Assembly: GCA_023614405.1 (NCBI GenBank)
Contig: CM042684.1
Span: 473,441,650 to 473,505,649, forward strand
DNA: 64,000 nucleotides
DNA from: Avena insularis
Lineage: Eukaryota > Streptophyta > Magnoliopsida > Poales > Poaceae
Direction of reading: 5' to 3'
The notes below the pieces were generated by a model that saw only the letters and a list, made by a program, of their open reading frames with translations, did not search any database and was not told where the DNA came from. A program made the position numbers and the translations under genes. Positions 38,266 to 49,350 of the stretch are shown piece by piece (position 1 is the first letter of the stretch; each line of letters opens with the position of its first letter).

Positions 38266-38756
38266 GAAGCCTATTCATTGGGAGCAGTGAAGCTCCAAGA
38301 AAAAATACCCTCTCTTGCATGGGTGGTAAATGGATAACACTTGAAGCATTATCGAGTAAAAGAAGATATAAGTGTAGTCACCATAGAAGTAATCACCCCA
38401 AAAGAAGTGATTAAACAAAGGTACACAAGGGATGGAAACTGCTAGAAGAACGGACTCGGGACGGAATGAGCAATACTACGATCAAGCTATTGACCATAAA
38501 AGAGCGCTTCATGGGAGGCAACCCATGCGAAATGAAGGTTTGAGTAAGTTTTTAAATTTTCAGTTAAAGTTTTATTTGAGCATTGTGTTAAATAAGGAAC
38601 ATTTGATGCTCTAGCGAAGAAGAAGGAAGATTGATAATGCCAAAATTGGTCGAAAATCTAAGCTGACATTTTTCTGTCAAAACTTGATATTTCGTTAAGT
38701 TTCAGATTAATAAATAATCCTTGGAGAAGAAGAAAATTTTTGGTGGACACAGAAGG
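38266..38756 (+). other. Athila region after integrase, no gene seen
   Basis: Degraded continuation of the integrase C-terminal tail and untranslated sequence. No supported gene. Confidence 0.5.
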
Positions 38757-39208
38757 TTTAACGACCAACTATACGACAGGAATAAAAATTCTAGCCATAT
38801 AGTTGCGGTCGTATAGTTGTTGCGACATCACCACTTCCATCCACAAAAGATACTGAGAGTTTAACGACCAACTATACGGCCAGAATTAAAAATTCTGCCC
38901 GTATAGCTAGGTCCTATAGATATCAACGCCTTCGACAAAATAATTTCCTGAGTACTGATAGTTTAACGACCAACTATACGGCCGGAATTAAAAATTCCGC
39001 TCGTGTAGTTGTGGTCGTATAGTTATCAACCCATCTTTAAAAAAATTATTCAGAGTCTAGAGAGTTTAACGACCAACTATACGGCGGGAATAAATTTTTT
39101 AGCCCATATAGTTCCGGCCGTTTAGTTAATTCCACTGTAGATCTAATCTATAGTCTGTTCACAACTATACGATAGGAGCTATACGGGTCGCCCCCGTATA
39201 GTTGCTCG
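38757..39208 (+). repeat. Array of five hairpin-forming repeats, about 100-bp period
   Basis: Units start near 38757, 38859, 38960, 39064 and 39161. The first four open with GTTTAACGACCAACTATACG. Each unit is self-complementary: AACTATACGGCC-GAATT, a short A-rich loop, AATTC, then a reverse copy ending CGTATAGTT or a variant. The fifth is shorter (AACTATACG...CCCGTATAGTT). They lie between integrase and the 3' ORF of the Athila fragment, on the same transcript strand. Confidence 0.8.
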
Positions 39209-39413
39209 TTATGAATAGAGGCTAGGGTTTTTGACCTCTCCTTTTAAAGCTGACCGCATCTAACCTTTTTCATTAAGTTTTCGTAGAGCCATAGCCTCTA
39301 GCCTTGAAAAATCATCACCATCCCTATATAAGCCCCTCTAACAACATCCGTGCAGCGAACCCATGCATCCCTTCCATGCCAACAAGATCTAGAAGAAGAA
39401 ATAAGAGAAGCCC

Positions 39414-39965
39414 GTGATGAGGATCGAAGAAGTAGAACCTAAAGGATCGCCGTCATCATCCAACCCGGAGATCAAGCCTCTCCCAAATTGGGAGGACATG
39501 TTCCCGCAGAGGATGGAGATGATGAGGCAAGCTGAGCGGGGAAGGAACAAGGACGAGTATCTCCCTAATCCTTATCGTTACAACATAGGATCCTATTATA
39601 AACCTCCTCTTGGTCCATCACCTCTTAAACCTAAGAAAGTGCAGCGAGATGAGATTCATGATAAGATCTATGAGTTAGAAAAAGCTTCAAAGGCATGTGT
39701 TGAAACAATTGGAGAAGGGATTGACTCCTACTGGATGATGAGCAAAGACCTTGAGAAGAAGGTCGATGACATCGATGGTAGAGTTGGTTTCTTGATTAAA
39801 ACTATCTTTGAGTTGACAGATGAGAAGAAATTCTTCAAGAAGAAAATGTTGAAGCTCCAATATGACATGGCCGAGCTCAGCATTCGCTTTGCAAGCATAG
39901 TTAAAGATGGCAACATAAAAGAAGGGGGGTCACTCTTTCTACCCAGGAGGAGGAATAGGTACTGA
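39414..39965 (+). CDS. 3' ORF of Athila fragment, unknown function
   Basis: An open frame of 183 codons starts MMRIEEVEPKGSPSSS. A second Met follows directly and either may start translation. The first third is proline- and charge-rich (NWEDMFPQRMEMMRQAERGR, then PNPYRYNIGSYYKPPLG). Residues about 85-165 are Leu/Lys/Glu/Asp-rich with heptad spacing suggesting a coiled coil. The end is basic (PRRRNRY) and the stop falls at the very start of the next LTR (39963). Athila elements often carry an extra ORF in this position, sometimes called env-like. No signal peptide or membrane segment is visible here, so an envelope role is not supported. Confidence 0.55.
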   Translation: MMRIEEVEPKGSPSSSNPEIKPLPNWEDMFPQRMEMMRQAERGRNKDEYLPNPYRYNIGSYYKPPLGPSPLKPKKVQRDEIHDKIYELEKASKACVETIGEGIDSYWMMSKDLEKKVDDIDGRVGFLIKTIFELTDEKKFFKKKMLKLQYDMAELSIRFASIVKDGNIKEGGSLFLPRRRNRY

Positions 39966-40449
39966 CGTGGGCATACCTTATAGGTACTCGAGTTTGGTAC
40001 ATACGACCTGATCTGGCAGAAGACCACGGCGTTACCAGGGCCCAATCCAGGATTCGGGTGACCTACGGAGACTCTGACTGCTTGTGGCACAAGGCAAAGC
40101 TTAAGATAGAAAGTTTAAAAGGGAAAACCCTAACTTGTAATCGACTCGTCCTGCTACCTAAGACCTAGCCTATCTATATAAAGGCTAGGAGGGGGAGGCG
40201 AAGACGACAATCACAACCCTAGTTTCCACAACCTCGCCAGATTGCATCTGCGCACCCCCTGTAACTTTTGACTCCCTCGATAATTCCAAGAGCAGACAAG
40301 CAGAAGTAGGGACCTCTACGAGGCCTGAACCTGGGTAAACTTTGTGTCCCTGTGTGCTTGTTTGCTAGCTGTTTGATGCCTGCAGCTTTCCCTCCTTATC
40401 CAGAACCCAAGTCCATAACAATGGGCATTAATGAGTTTAACCCTCGTCA
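39963..40449 (+). repeat. 5' LTR of element B
   Basis: TGACGTGGG...CCTCGTCA, 487 bases, with a TATATAAAGG box near 40174-40183. It faces away from the element A LTR, with 2746 bases between them. Confidence 0.85.
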
Positions 40450-42144
40450 ATTGGCGTCGTCTGTGGGAACTGGGAGTGCTGATGTCATGGCTTCTTCGGC
40501 CCCATCAACCACAATCTACAACTCTGCAACAGTAGAGACTCGTCTCCTCTTTGGTGCCTTCGACTTCATCGTCCACACGCCAGCCACTCGCTCATCTTTC
40601 GAGTCCGTGGGCGAAGGGATCGGCCTGGCAATCGGGAGCTTACGCTTCCAAGTTGGTCAGTTGGGCACACTTCGCCTCCCTGACCAGTCCATGGTTTTCG
40701 TGATTGCTCTAGCATCGTGGTTTCCACCGCCGATTGGCACCCTGAGCAAACTCAACGCCCCGACAACAGTCGGGAATGCGATCAGCGATAGCAGTTGCAG
40801 ATCTGATCTAGGCGATCTATCCACTAAAGACAGAGCCTACGGCTCTGGATCTGAAAGCTGTGGAAGCAATAGCTTCCCCAATCACTACATGTGCACGGTC
40901 ATCAATGCGGGCGACACCGGCACCAGTCGTGAAAACGCCGGTACTGGTCGGACCAACGGTGGCATCCCAGTCGCAAACAACGGTCCTGCCAATGGCGCAC
41001 CCACCAACAATGGGACAGGAGGAGACCCGCATCTCACGGCGAATGAGCACACCGAAGAGCGCGTGCAAATCCACCTCAATGACAACGAGTGGGCCTGCTG
41101 TCGAGAAGCTCTGCAAGGTAACTCCTACCCCCAAACTCATCACAAGACATGCTGATGGGTTACCATTGGCTGCTCAAGGAAGAATACAAGCACCAACAAC
41201 AAGTAATCGCTGCTCGAGGCGCGCAGGAAGGCAGTGGACGAGTCGAGCCTTCGGCGAGCTCAACTCTCTTCCATGGGAGGATCCTCCTCCAAGGGCAATG
41301 ACCATGTGGCCACCAAAAGGCGCTCTCGACTGGACCACCTCACCAACAAGGAGCGAGAAGAGGCTACGCGAGTCCTCGACTTCTCGTCCATGACGGTGGA
41401 TACGCGGGACAACGTGCTCCCGAAGACACCGCAGGCAGCAGTAACGGCAGCCACCATGTACCTCCTCAACAACCAGCCTCCTGAGGATCCATGACTACCA
41501 TGCACCGATCTACGATCGCGGGCATGGGGCTAGTCAAAGCTGCCCTCATCAAGGATCCAACACCAGAGCCGAAAAAGAGCAAGGCTCTCGCTAAACGCTA
41601 CTCCTCGCCCTCGTCTAGCAATGATATCCACGACTTGTCTCGATGTCGCCGCTCACGGCGACACGACCACGACTACGACGCGCGTGATGACATCACACAA
41701 CGCAAGGTCGACAAGATGCATGCGAGATGTGCCTGTTCGGCTGACTCGGAGGATGACGAAATAGAGCTTTGCGGCGCCAGATGCTTCAGCAGAGCCATCA
41801 GGCAGAAGCGAATGCCTAAGGGGTTCAAACTCCCATTAGAGAACCCGAAATTCAATAGCCTGCAGGACCCAAAAATCTGGCTAGAAGATCACATCTCCTC
41901 CATTAGGCTGCATGGCGGAAGCGCGAGCACGGAGATGCAGTGCCTCCAGCTACAGCTGCAAGGCACTGCTTGTGCATGGCTTAATAACCCCCCACACAGA
42001 TCCATTCGTAGCTGGGAAGATCTGGTCTTCAGCTTTGTGTGAAACTTCAAGGGCACTTACAAAAGGCCCGCATCAATCGAGGAATTAAGAGGCTGCCACC
42101 AAAGGTCTAGCGAGTCGCTGCGCTCATACATCCAGAGATGGTCC
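40352..42144 (+). pseudogene. Element B gag, first part
   Basis: The frame 40352-41155 begins inside the LTR. It reads through the primer binding site (MGINEFNPRQLASSVG) and shares the FGAFDF and ASWFPP motifs with element A. It then shifts at about 41156-41234 and again near 41491. The third frame (41491-42042) has the basic SRRHDHDYDARDDI and FKLPLENPKFNSLQDPKIWL motifs. A TGA at 42040-42042 and the solo LTR insertion at 42145 interrupt the gag domain. Confidence 0.78.
40452..40469 (+). promoter_or_regulatory. Primer binding site of element B
   Basis: TGGCGTCGTCTGTGGGAA lies two bases after the LTR end, identical in its core to element A. It is translated in frame as part of the gag-leading ORF. 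Confidence 0.7.
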
Positions 42145-43916
42145 TGTTGGAAATATGCCCTAGAGACAAATAGTAGTAAGGACTATTATCATATTTCATA
42201 TAGTTTATGATTAAGTTTAATATCATGCTATAACTGTATTGAGTGGAAACATCAATACATGTGTGATATACAAACAACCAGGGGTTCCCAGTGAAACTCT
42301 AGTCACTGGTTCATTGGTCAACAGATGATCATGTTTCCTAATCATGTGGCATTTATACCAGTTGGAAATGGAGTCATCTCATTCTGTGAATGAGATGATG
42401 AACCAATACCCAATCTAAACATCATGACCTGATAATGTCACGAAGTTCAAGTTACGATGATTAGAAAGGATCCTCGTAGACTATTCCTTAGACCATGAGG
42501 CTATATCAATCACTGTCTCCCGAGAGTGCTTAGATAGCATCAAACGCCATCTGGTAATGCGGTGGTTATAAAGGTGTGTTCAGGTATTCGGATGAAATCA
42601 TAGAGGCAGTATATGTCAAGAGCGGGATTTGTCCATCCATGTGACGGGAAGATACTCAAGGTCCCACCCAGAGAAGTTATATCCAATAGCTGCACAGCGT
42701 GTGATTTGATCACGGGGATATCTCTTGTCGGAACGAGTCAAGTAGCATTGTTCGGTAACGAGATTGAACACGACATAGTGATGTCATTGATCAGATCTCG
42801 GGCAATGCAAGTATCGAGTGACAAAGGGAATAAGACACAACTATCCCGGTTCAAACCACGAAAGATCTTCGTGGAACGCACAGGGGTCACATGGCCATCC
42901 AAGTCCCTCTGTCGATCATTGGTGTGGCAGTGTCCCAACCATGTCTGGAGTGTCCCTGAACCGTGGGGTATCATGCTTAAGGGCTTGATGATGCTTAGAG
43001 AGTGTTTATAGGATCGGTGGAATCGCCAAAGAATAGAAGAGAGAAAACTGGAAGGGTTTCGGTAAGTCTAGAGGATGTCCGGAGTGGAGCTGGAAGGTGT
43101 TCCATGGCCATGGAGGTTGAATAATATGTGAATGAATGTTAAATGTTGATTTAATCATTTATTCATAATTATTTAATAAATAGAAAAATCAATTTAATGG
43201 CCAAAGGCTTAATGGGCCAATTCCGGAGGGAGAGGGCCCATTAGGGGAAAGGAGAGAGGGAGAAGGGGACAAAGGGGAGGCTGGGCTAGCCCCGTGCGGG
43301 GCCTACTAGGTGGCCAGCGGCCACCTCCTCCCCCCTCCTCTCCTTTAGTCCCACCCCGGGACTTTGAGGGAGGTAGTACCTCCCCTCCCCTATATATAGT
43401 GGGGTATTTGGCCAAGATAAATACATCAATAATCAATAAAGGTCTCCCCACTTTTGGGAGGACCTCTAATTGATATTTTCTCTCTCCCCTCTCTCTCTTG
43501 TGACCATGGTCCCAAGTCTGGACTGCGCGAGCGAGAGACATCTTCACCGCAGAGCGCCGTCGCGCTGCGGGATTCGGATCTAGGAGCTCTACTTCCGCAA
43601 CTGCTGCTGGATCGGGGAAGCGGGAGTCATTGTCAGGCATCGGATGTGTGTAACTCCCCGCGAGGTGTCACACTTGAGGCATTCAAGTCATTGGAGCCAG
43701 AAGGAGCACAAGGACTTCATCATGACCTTGAGGTCGGCTTTGGCTCGTCTACATCAACCACGCTCTCCTGAGCATTGACAATGCCTTTTGGTCTTCAAGG
43801 GTAAGTTCACGAAAAGCCCCTCCCATTACTGTATTACTAATAGATAGGTCCTGGCAGCTTTAGGGGTTCAGGGGCGTAGGATAAAATTTATTGTTTTCAT
43901 ACGCGGAACCCCTACA
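42145..43916 (+). mobile_element. Solo copia-type LTR in gag of element B
   Basis: 1772 bases starting TGTTGGAAATATGCCCTAGA and ending GGAACCCCTACA. Both sides carry the 5-base duplication GGTCC (42140-42144 and 43917-43921), and the gag sequence resumes exactly after the second copy (ATCATCAAGAATTCTGCAG). It has no internal sequence. The TGTTGGAAATATGCCC start is that of BARE/Angela/Inga-type copia LTRs, but the body differs from the LTRs at 14580 and 27288, so it is another family. Confidence 0.92.
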
Positions 43917-44582
43917 GGTCCATCATCAAGAATTCTGCAGAAGACATCTCCGAGGATCGTGCAATCGACGCGTTCAACGGCGGCATGCACCGCAGAGAGC
44001 TCATGGAGGAGTTGGGCCGCTCAAAGCCCAAGACAATCAACCATCTGATGGAGATCGCGAATAGGTGGGCCGATGGAGAGGACTAGGTGAAAAACCGTGC
44101 CTACTCTGATGATGACAATGACCTTGGGTGCAGACATGATCACCGAGGGAAATGTCGAATGCGCGGGTACGAGGACCGCGAAGAGGTCGACATGGTCGTG
44201 GCTGGCTATGCTGACAAACGCAATGACAACCGCAATAGTGGACACCACAGTGGTGGATACCGCGACAGTGGGAAAACCATGCAAGTGTGGCAATGTCGCA
44301 CTCGTGACGACGCACCCACAACATCCATCCAGGACAAATTGTTCGGACCATGCAACATGCACTTCTACATCGACAAGCACGACGGCAAGAAAAAGTCCAA
44401 CCACCTCCTAAAGGACTGCCGCGAATTCCTCAAGCTCCACAAAGGCCTGGCCCAGATGAATCGCGACGCGATTAACCAAGGCTATGGAGCTGCCCCGGGC
44501 GCTGTGGCACATGGAGGTCCTCCACCACCACCAGGTCCAACACCACCTATGGTTGTACCTGTCCAGAATCATGGAGGCGAAC
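43917..44582 (+). pseudogene. Element B gag, second part
   Basis: It continues the gag domain (IIKNSAEDIS, AFNGGM, RSKPKTINHLMEIANRWADG), then a TAG at 44084-44086. An open frame follows with a charged stretch, a repeated DNRNSGHHSGGYRDSGKT segment and the LLKDCREFLKLHKGL motif. It ends in a proline-rich linker cut by the next LTR at 44583. Confidence 0.78.
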
Positions 44583-46137
44583 TGATACGTTGCAAACGTA
44601 TCTATAATTTTTGATGTTCCATGCTTGTTTTATATCTACTTTCTTATGTTTTGTCCACACTTTGGAGTATTTTATACACTTTATTGGACTAACCTATTAA
44701 CAAGATGCCACAGTGCTAGTTGCATGTTTTCTACTATTTTTGGTTCCAGAAAAGATGCCACAATATTCTCGGAATTGGACGAGACAAAAGCCAAAGTCAA
44801 TATTTCACTGAGGGGAACACGGAGCCAGAAGACGAGACGGAGAGGGTCCAGGGGCCGGCCACACCACCTGGCTGCGCGGCTAGGCCTGACTCGTGCCTGG
44901 GGGTGGTGCAGTCGCCTCGGGCACCCCCTCGGCCTCCCCTTTCGCCTATAAGAAGCCTCCGATACAGAAACCCTAAGTACCCGATCAAAATTCCACGAAA
45001 GAGTCTGTAGCCGCCGTCATCTCCATCCCTAGACCAGGAGGGATCGGAAGCTCTTCCCGGCACCCTACCGGAGGGGAGAGATCACCCTGGAGGCCTTCTT
45101 CATCACCATGCCTGCCTCTGGTGTGATGCGTGAGTAGTTCATCCCTGGACTACAGGTCCATGTAGTAACTAGATGGTTGGTTCTTCTCCTTTGTGCTACC
45201 ATGTTTAGATCTTGTGAGCTCCGTTCATGATCAAGATCATCTATTTGTAATCTTACATGTTGTGTTTGCGAGGATCCGATGGATATTGAGATGCTATTTC
45301 AGATTGATTATTGATTCTATCATGTCTATGTTATTTGTGATCTTGCATGCTTTCTGTTGTTAGTAGCTATCTTATCCGAGTAGATGCTAGCAACTCCAAG
45401 AGGGAGTATTTATGCTCGATAGTGGGTTCATGCCTCTAGGAATCCGGGGAAGTGACAGAAATCTCTAAGGTACTAGATGTGTTGTTGCTACTAGGGAGAA
45501 AACAACAATCCTTTGTTCATAGAACAATCATATTGTTTACTTTACACACTTTGCTTAATGCAATTATCTGTTGCTTGCAACTTAATCTTTGGAGGGGTTT
45601 GGATGATAACCTGAAGGTGGATTATTAGTCATAGATGTAGTTGGATTATGGTCTATGTATAATGTTGTAATGCCCAATCAAATCTCATAGGAGTCAAGAT
45701 GATTAGTATATGCATGTATGCTTTCTCGATGTTTGTCAATTGCCCCGCTGTAATTTGTTCACCCAACATGTCATCTATCTTAAGGACAATCACCACTAGT
45801 GAACTATGGACCCCGGTCCTTTATTTTACCATCAATATACAATCTATTTAGTGTTTTCTGTTTACTTTCTGCAAGCAATTACTATCTTCCACACAATACA
45901 TTTAATCCTTTGTTTTTAGCAAAACCGGTGAGATTGACAACCTCACTGTAAGTTGGGGGCAAAGTTCTGTGGTTGTGTTCTGCAGGATTCCAAGTTGGAA
46001 ACAACACCTTGGAGGTGTTTCCTTGCTCCTACTGGTTCAACAACCTTGGTTTCATAACTGAGGGAAAACTTGCTGCTGTGCTAATCATACCTTCCTCTTG
46101 GGGTTCCCAACGAGCTCGAATATATTTTGAGCCATCA
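44583..46137 (+). repeat. LTR Y, plus copy, 5' LTR of an Athila-like element
   Basis: 1555 bases, TGATACGTTGCAAACG...GAGCCATCA. The TGATACGT...ACGTATC palindrome at its start is typical of abundant Triticeae gypsy LTRs. The inverted relative is at 49351-50939. Left flank is CGAAC in gag of element B; no right partner was found. Confidence 0.85.
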
Positions 46138-46148
46138 AGCTCTTTTTT

Positions 46149-46166
46149 TGGCGCCGTTGCCGGGGA
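46149..46166 (+). promoter_or_regulatory. Primer binding site, tRNA-Asp type
   Basis: TGGCGCCGTTGCCGGGGA, the standard Asp-tRNA primer site of Athila-type elements, lies 11 bases after the LTR end. Confidence 0.88.
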
Positions 46167-46325
46167 GTCAAGGACATCTTCACAAGGGGAGTCCCTCATA
46201 ACCAATCTCTTTACTTTGTTTTATTTGTTTTGCTTAGTTTATTTCTGCTTTGTTTGGTTGTTTCTTTATCAAAAACACAAAAAAATAGTTGCACTAGTTT
46301 GCTTTCTTTATCAAAAACACAAAAA

Positions 46326-47680
46326 ATGACTACTCTTGAAAACACTAAGTTGTGTGACTTCACTAACACTAACAACAATGATTTCATGTGCACACCTATT
46401 GCTCCACCTGTTCCTGAAGCTCCTTCCTTTGAAATTAAACCTGCTTTACTCAATCTTGTTATGAGAGAATAATTTTCTGCTATTGGTACTGAAGATGCTG
46501 CTGCTCATCTTAATAACTTTGTGAGATGCAAAAACATAGGGATATAGATGGAGATATTATTAATCTTAAATTGTTTCCTTTCTCTTTGAGAGGAAAAGCT
46601 AAAGAATGGTTGCAATCCCTAACTAGAAATAGTATTGATTCTTGGACTAAATGCAAAGATCCTTTCATCGGAAAATACTATCCTCCTGCTAAGATTATAT
46701 CTATGAGAAGTGAAATAATGAAATTTAAACAATCTGATAATGAACATGCTTCTTAAGCTTGGGAAAGAATGAAATCTTTGGTAAAGAATTGTCCCACTCA
46801 CGGACTGACTGCTTGGATGATTATCCAAACCTTTTATGCAGGACTGAATTATTCTTCAAGAAATCTACTGGATTCTGCTGCTGGAGGAACCTTTATGACC
46901 ATTACTTTGGGTGCTACAACAAAGCTTCTAGATAATATGATGGTTAATTATTCTGAATGGCACACTAAGATATCTCCACAAGGTAAGAAGGTTAATTATG
47001 TTGAAGAGACCTCTTCCTTGAGTGATAAAATTGATGTTATTATGTCTATGCTTGTTAATGGGAAAGCTCATATTGATCCAAATCATGTTCCCTTAGCCTC
47101 TTTGGTTGCTCAAGAAGAGCAAGTTGATGTGAACTTCATTAGAAATAATAATTTTAGCAACAATGCCTACAGGAACAATTTTAGTAATAACAATTATAGG
47201 CCATATCCTCCCAATAATGGTAATGCTTATGGAAATTCCTACAACAATAATAGAAGTACACCCTCTGAACTTGAAGTCATGCTTAAAGATTTTATTAGTA
47301 AACAAACTGCTTTCAATAAAACTATTGAGGAAAAACTCTCTAATGCTGAAAGAAATATATCATCATTGTTTGAAGCACAATCTTCTTTGAATAAAATGGC
47401 TGCTAAATTTGAAACTATTGAAAATCCCTTTGCTGCTACTAATGCCATACAAGTTAGAATTGATGAAAATGTTAGACTATTAGCTGAATTGCATGCTAAG
47501 TGGGAAAGAGAAGATGAAATTGCTAGAAATATTAGTATTTCTACTATCACTACCACTAATGTTGAAGCTAGTAAACCCGATGGAACCTTTTCTAATAAAA
47601 ATGCTGAAATTCTTCGAAATATGGGAAACAATAGCTCTACTACTTTAGATGATAATTATGATTTTGATCTTGATGGTTGA
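46326..47680 (+). pseudogene. Athila-like gag
   Basis: It starts MTTLENTKLCDF. A TAA at 46470-46472 and a frameshift near 46520 break the start. The gag domain follows (LKLFPFSLRGKAKEWLQSL), with another TAA at 46754-46756. The frame 46769-47680 is then open with CPTHGLTAWMIIQTFYAGL, an Asn/Tyr-rich stretch (NNFSNNAYRNNFSNNNYRP) and a coiled-coil-like C-terminus. No zinc knuckle is seen. Confidence 0.82.
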
Positions 47681-47740
47681 AATATCTCTGAAGTAATTAT
47701 TTTCCTATAAAAGCTTGCTAAAAGTCCTAATGCTAGTGCT

Positions 47741-48297
47741 ATGAATATGGCCTTTAAAAAACACATTACTGATGCTCTCATAAAAATTAAAGAAGAAAAG
47801 ATGAAACATAAAGCTTCTATTCCTATGAAATTAGAAGATGGTTGGGAACCCATCATTAATATGAAAGTGAATGATTTTGATCTCAAAGCTTTATGTGATC
47901 TTGATAGTAGTGTTTCTATTATGCCTAGAAGGATTTATGAAATGCTTGATTTGCCACCATTGGAAGATTGTTATTTAAATGTCCAACTTGATAATAATGC
48001 TAAAAAGATACTCATGGGAGTATTAATGATGTTCTTATTATGGTTAACAATGCCTATGTCCCCGTTGATTTCTATGTTTTGGATGTTAAATGCAATGCTT
48101 CTTGTCCTATTATTTTGGGAAGACCTTTTCTTAGAACTATTGGTGCCATTATTGATATGAAAGAAGGCACCATTAAATATCAATTTCCACTCAAGAAAGG
48201 TATAGAACACTTCCCTAAGAAGAGAGAGAAGATTCCTCTTGCCTCTCCTATTAAAACAAAATTTGCTCTTAATGCTTCTTCATTTGAGAATACTTGA
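47741..48297 (+). pseudogene. Athila-like protease fragment
   Basis: The frame reads DGWEPIINMKVNDFDLKALC then DLDSSVSIMP. The usual DLG[A/S]S active site has Gly replaced by Asp. A one-base shift near 48030 moves the reading frame to one containing CPIILGRPFLRTIGAIIDMK, the conserved protease C-terminal motif. Reverse transcriptase never follows: the element passes straight to 3' untranslated sequence, so it is a non-autonomous or deleted form. Confidence 0.75.
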
Positions 48298-48914
48298 TTC
48301 TTTCTTGCTCCTTATGCCTAACTTAAAGGCGTTAAAGAAAAGTACTTATTGGGAGATAACCCAAAAGTTTTAGTTGAGCTTTGGAAGTTATTGCTTTACT
48401 AATAAATTATCCTTATCATTTTTGTGTTATTTTTGTGCCAATAGTAACCTCTAATGAGAGAGAAGTAATGCTTGGGAAAGTTGCTATCCCGAAACAGATT
48501 TTTGTGCTTCACTGTAAAAATTCTTGAAAAATCTCTGTACGTAAGTTTGAGCTGTAATTTTTTGAGCTTCTGCCCCAGGTTGTTATCCAACTTTCATTAG
48601 TTCAACACTTTTCAATTTGAGAAACAGAAGGTCTTTGAAAAAATTGTTTTTTACCTGTTGGTCTGTTTTGACAGATTTCTGCCATTACTTGCATTTGTCT
48701 CTTAATCTCTTTCTCTTTGAGTTCTCTTTAATCATTTGAACTTTTTAAAGGAAGTTATAAAGTAGATTTTGTTTTAATTGAAGTTTTATTTGTGTTGGAA
48801 CTGAACCAAAAGACTTATTATCTTGAGTACACTAATGTTGCTAATAAAGATTGTGTGAAGTTTTGTATGAAGGAAAAATTTCAGGTGTAAGGGAAAAGAG
48901 TAATATAATGAGAT
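48298..48914 (+). other. 3' noncoding part of the Athila-like element
   Basis: AT-rich sequence with no supported gene. The 3' polypurine tract and 3' LTR are not reached; LTR X begins at 48915. Confidence 0.55.
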
Positions 48915-49350
48915 TGTCGTAGTGGTGGCACGGCAGATGCCATGGATAGGATAAAGATGGGGCCAATGAGTGCTAGGGGAATCCAGGAAGGGAGAACGTG
49001 GTGATTCCATGCACAAATGTTCTTGCATTCTCTCTATCAATGGTGTTTACAAGTCCTCTTCAAGCTCTTGGTAAGAAGGAGACTATGTCTCTTACTCCCT
49101 ACTAACTAGCTCTAGAGTTCTACCTTAGACAGAGAAAATGATCGATCCCCCTCTATGGAGGCCTCGGTGCTCCTTATATAGGGGAGCCCGGGTTACAATA
49201 TTAGGGCACACGTGGCAGCATATTCGGAGAATATGCTCCTCGCCTAAAGTTAGATGCTTCTTTATTCTCTTTAATGGCTCATCCGGGCTTTGGAAGTAAC
49301 CCACATCATAATCTTTGTCTTTAAGCGTCACCAGACACGGGCTACGTCAT
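48915..49350 (-). repeat. LTR X, truncated copy
   Basis: 436 bases matching the left part of LTR X at 52438-53246 in the same orientation (TGTCGTAGTGGTGG..., GGCTACGTCAT). It includes the shared CTCCTTATATAGGGGAGCCC promoter-like box near 49172. It is broken at 49350 by the end of LTR Y. Confidence 0.82.

Larger units (their letters stand above)
39963..44582 (+). mobile_element. Tat-lineage gypsy element B, 5' part
   Basis: It consists of a 487-bp LTR (39963-40449), primer binding site (40452-40469) and gag, truncated at 44582 by the LTR of the next element after the linker that leads to protease. It is a diverged relative of element A in opposite orientation. A solo copia-type LTR is nested in gag. 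Confidence 0.82.

Noticed and set aside
38757..39208. CRISPR-like array
   Set aside because: Plant nuclear context, self-complementary repeats embedded in a retroelement, and spacers related to each other in composition; no cas genes.
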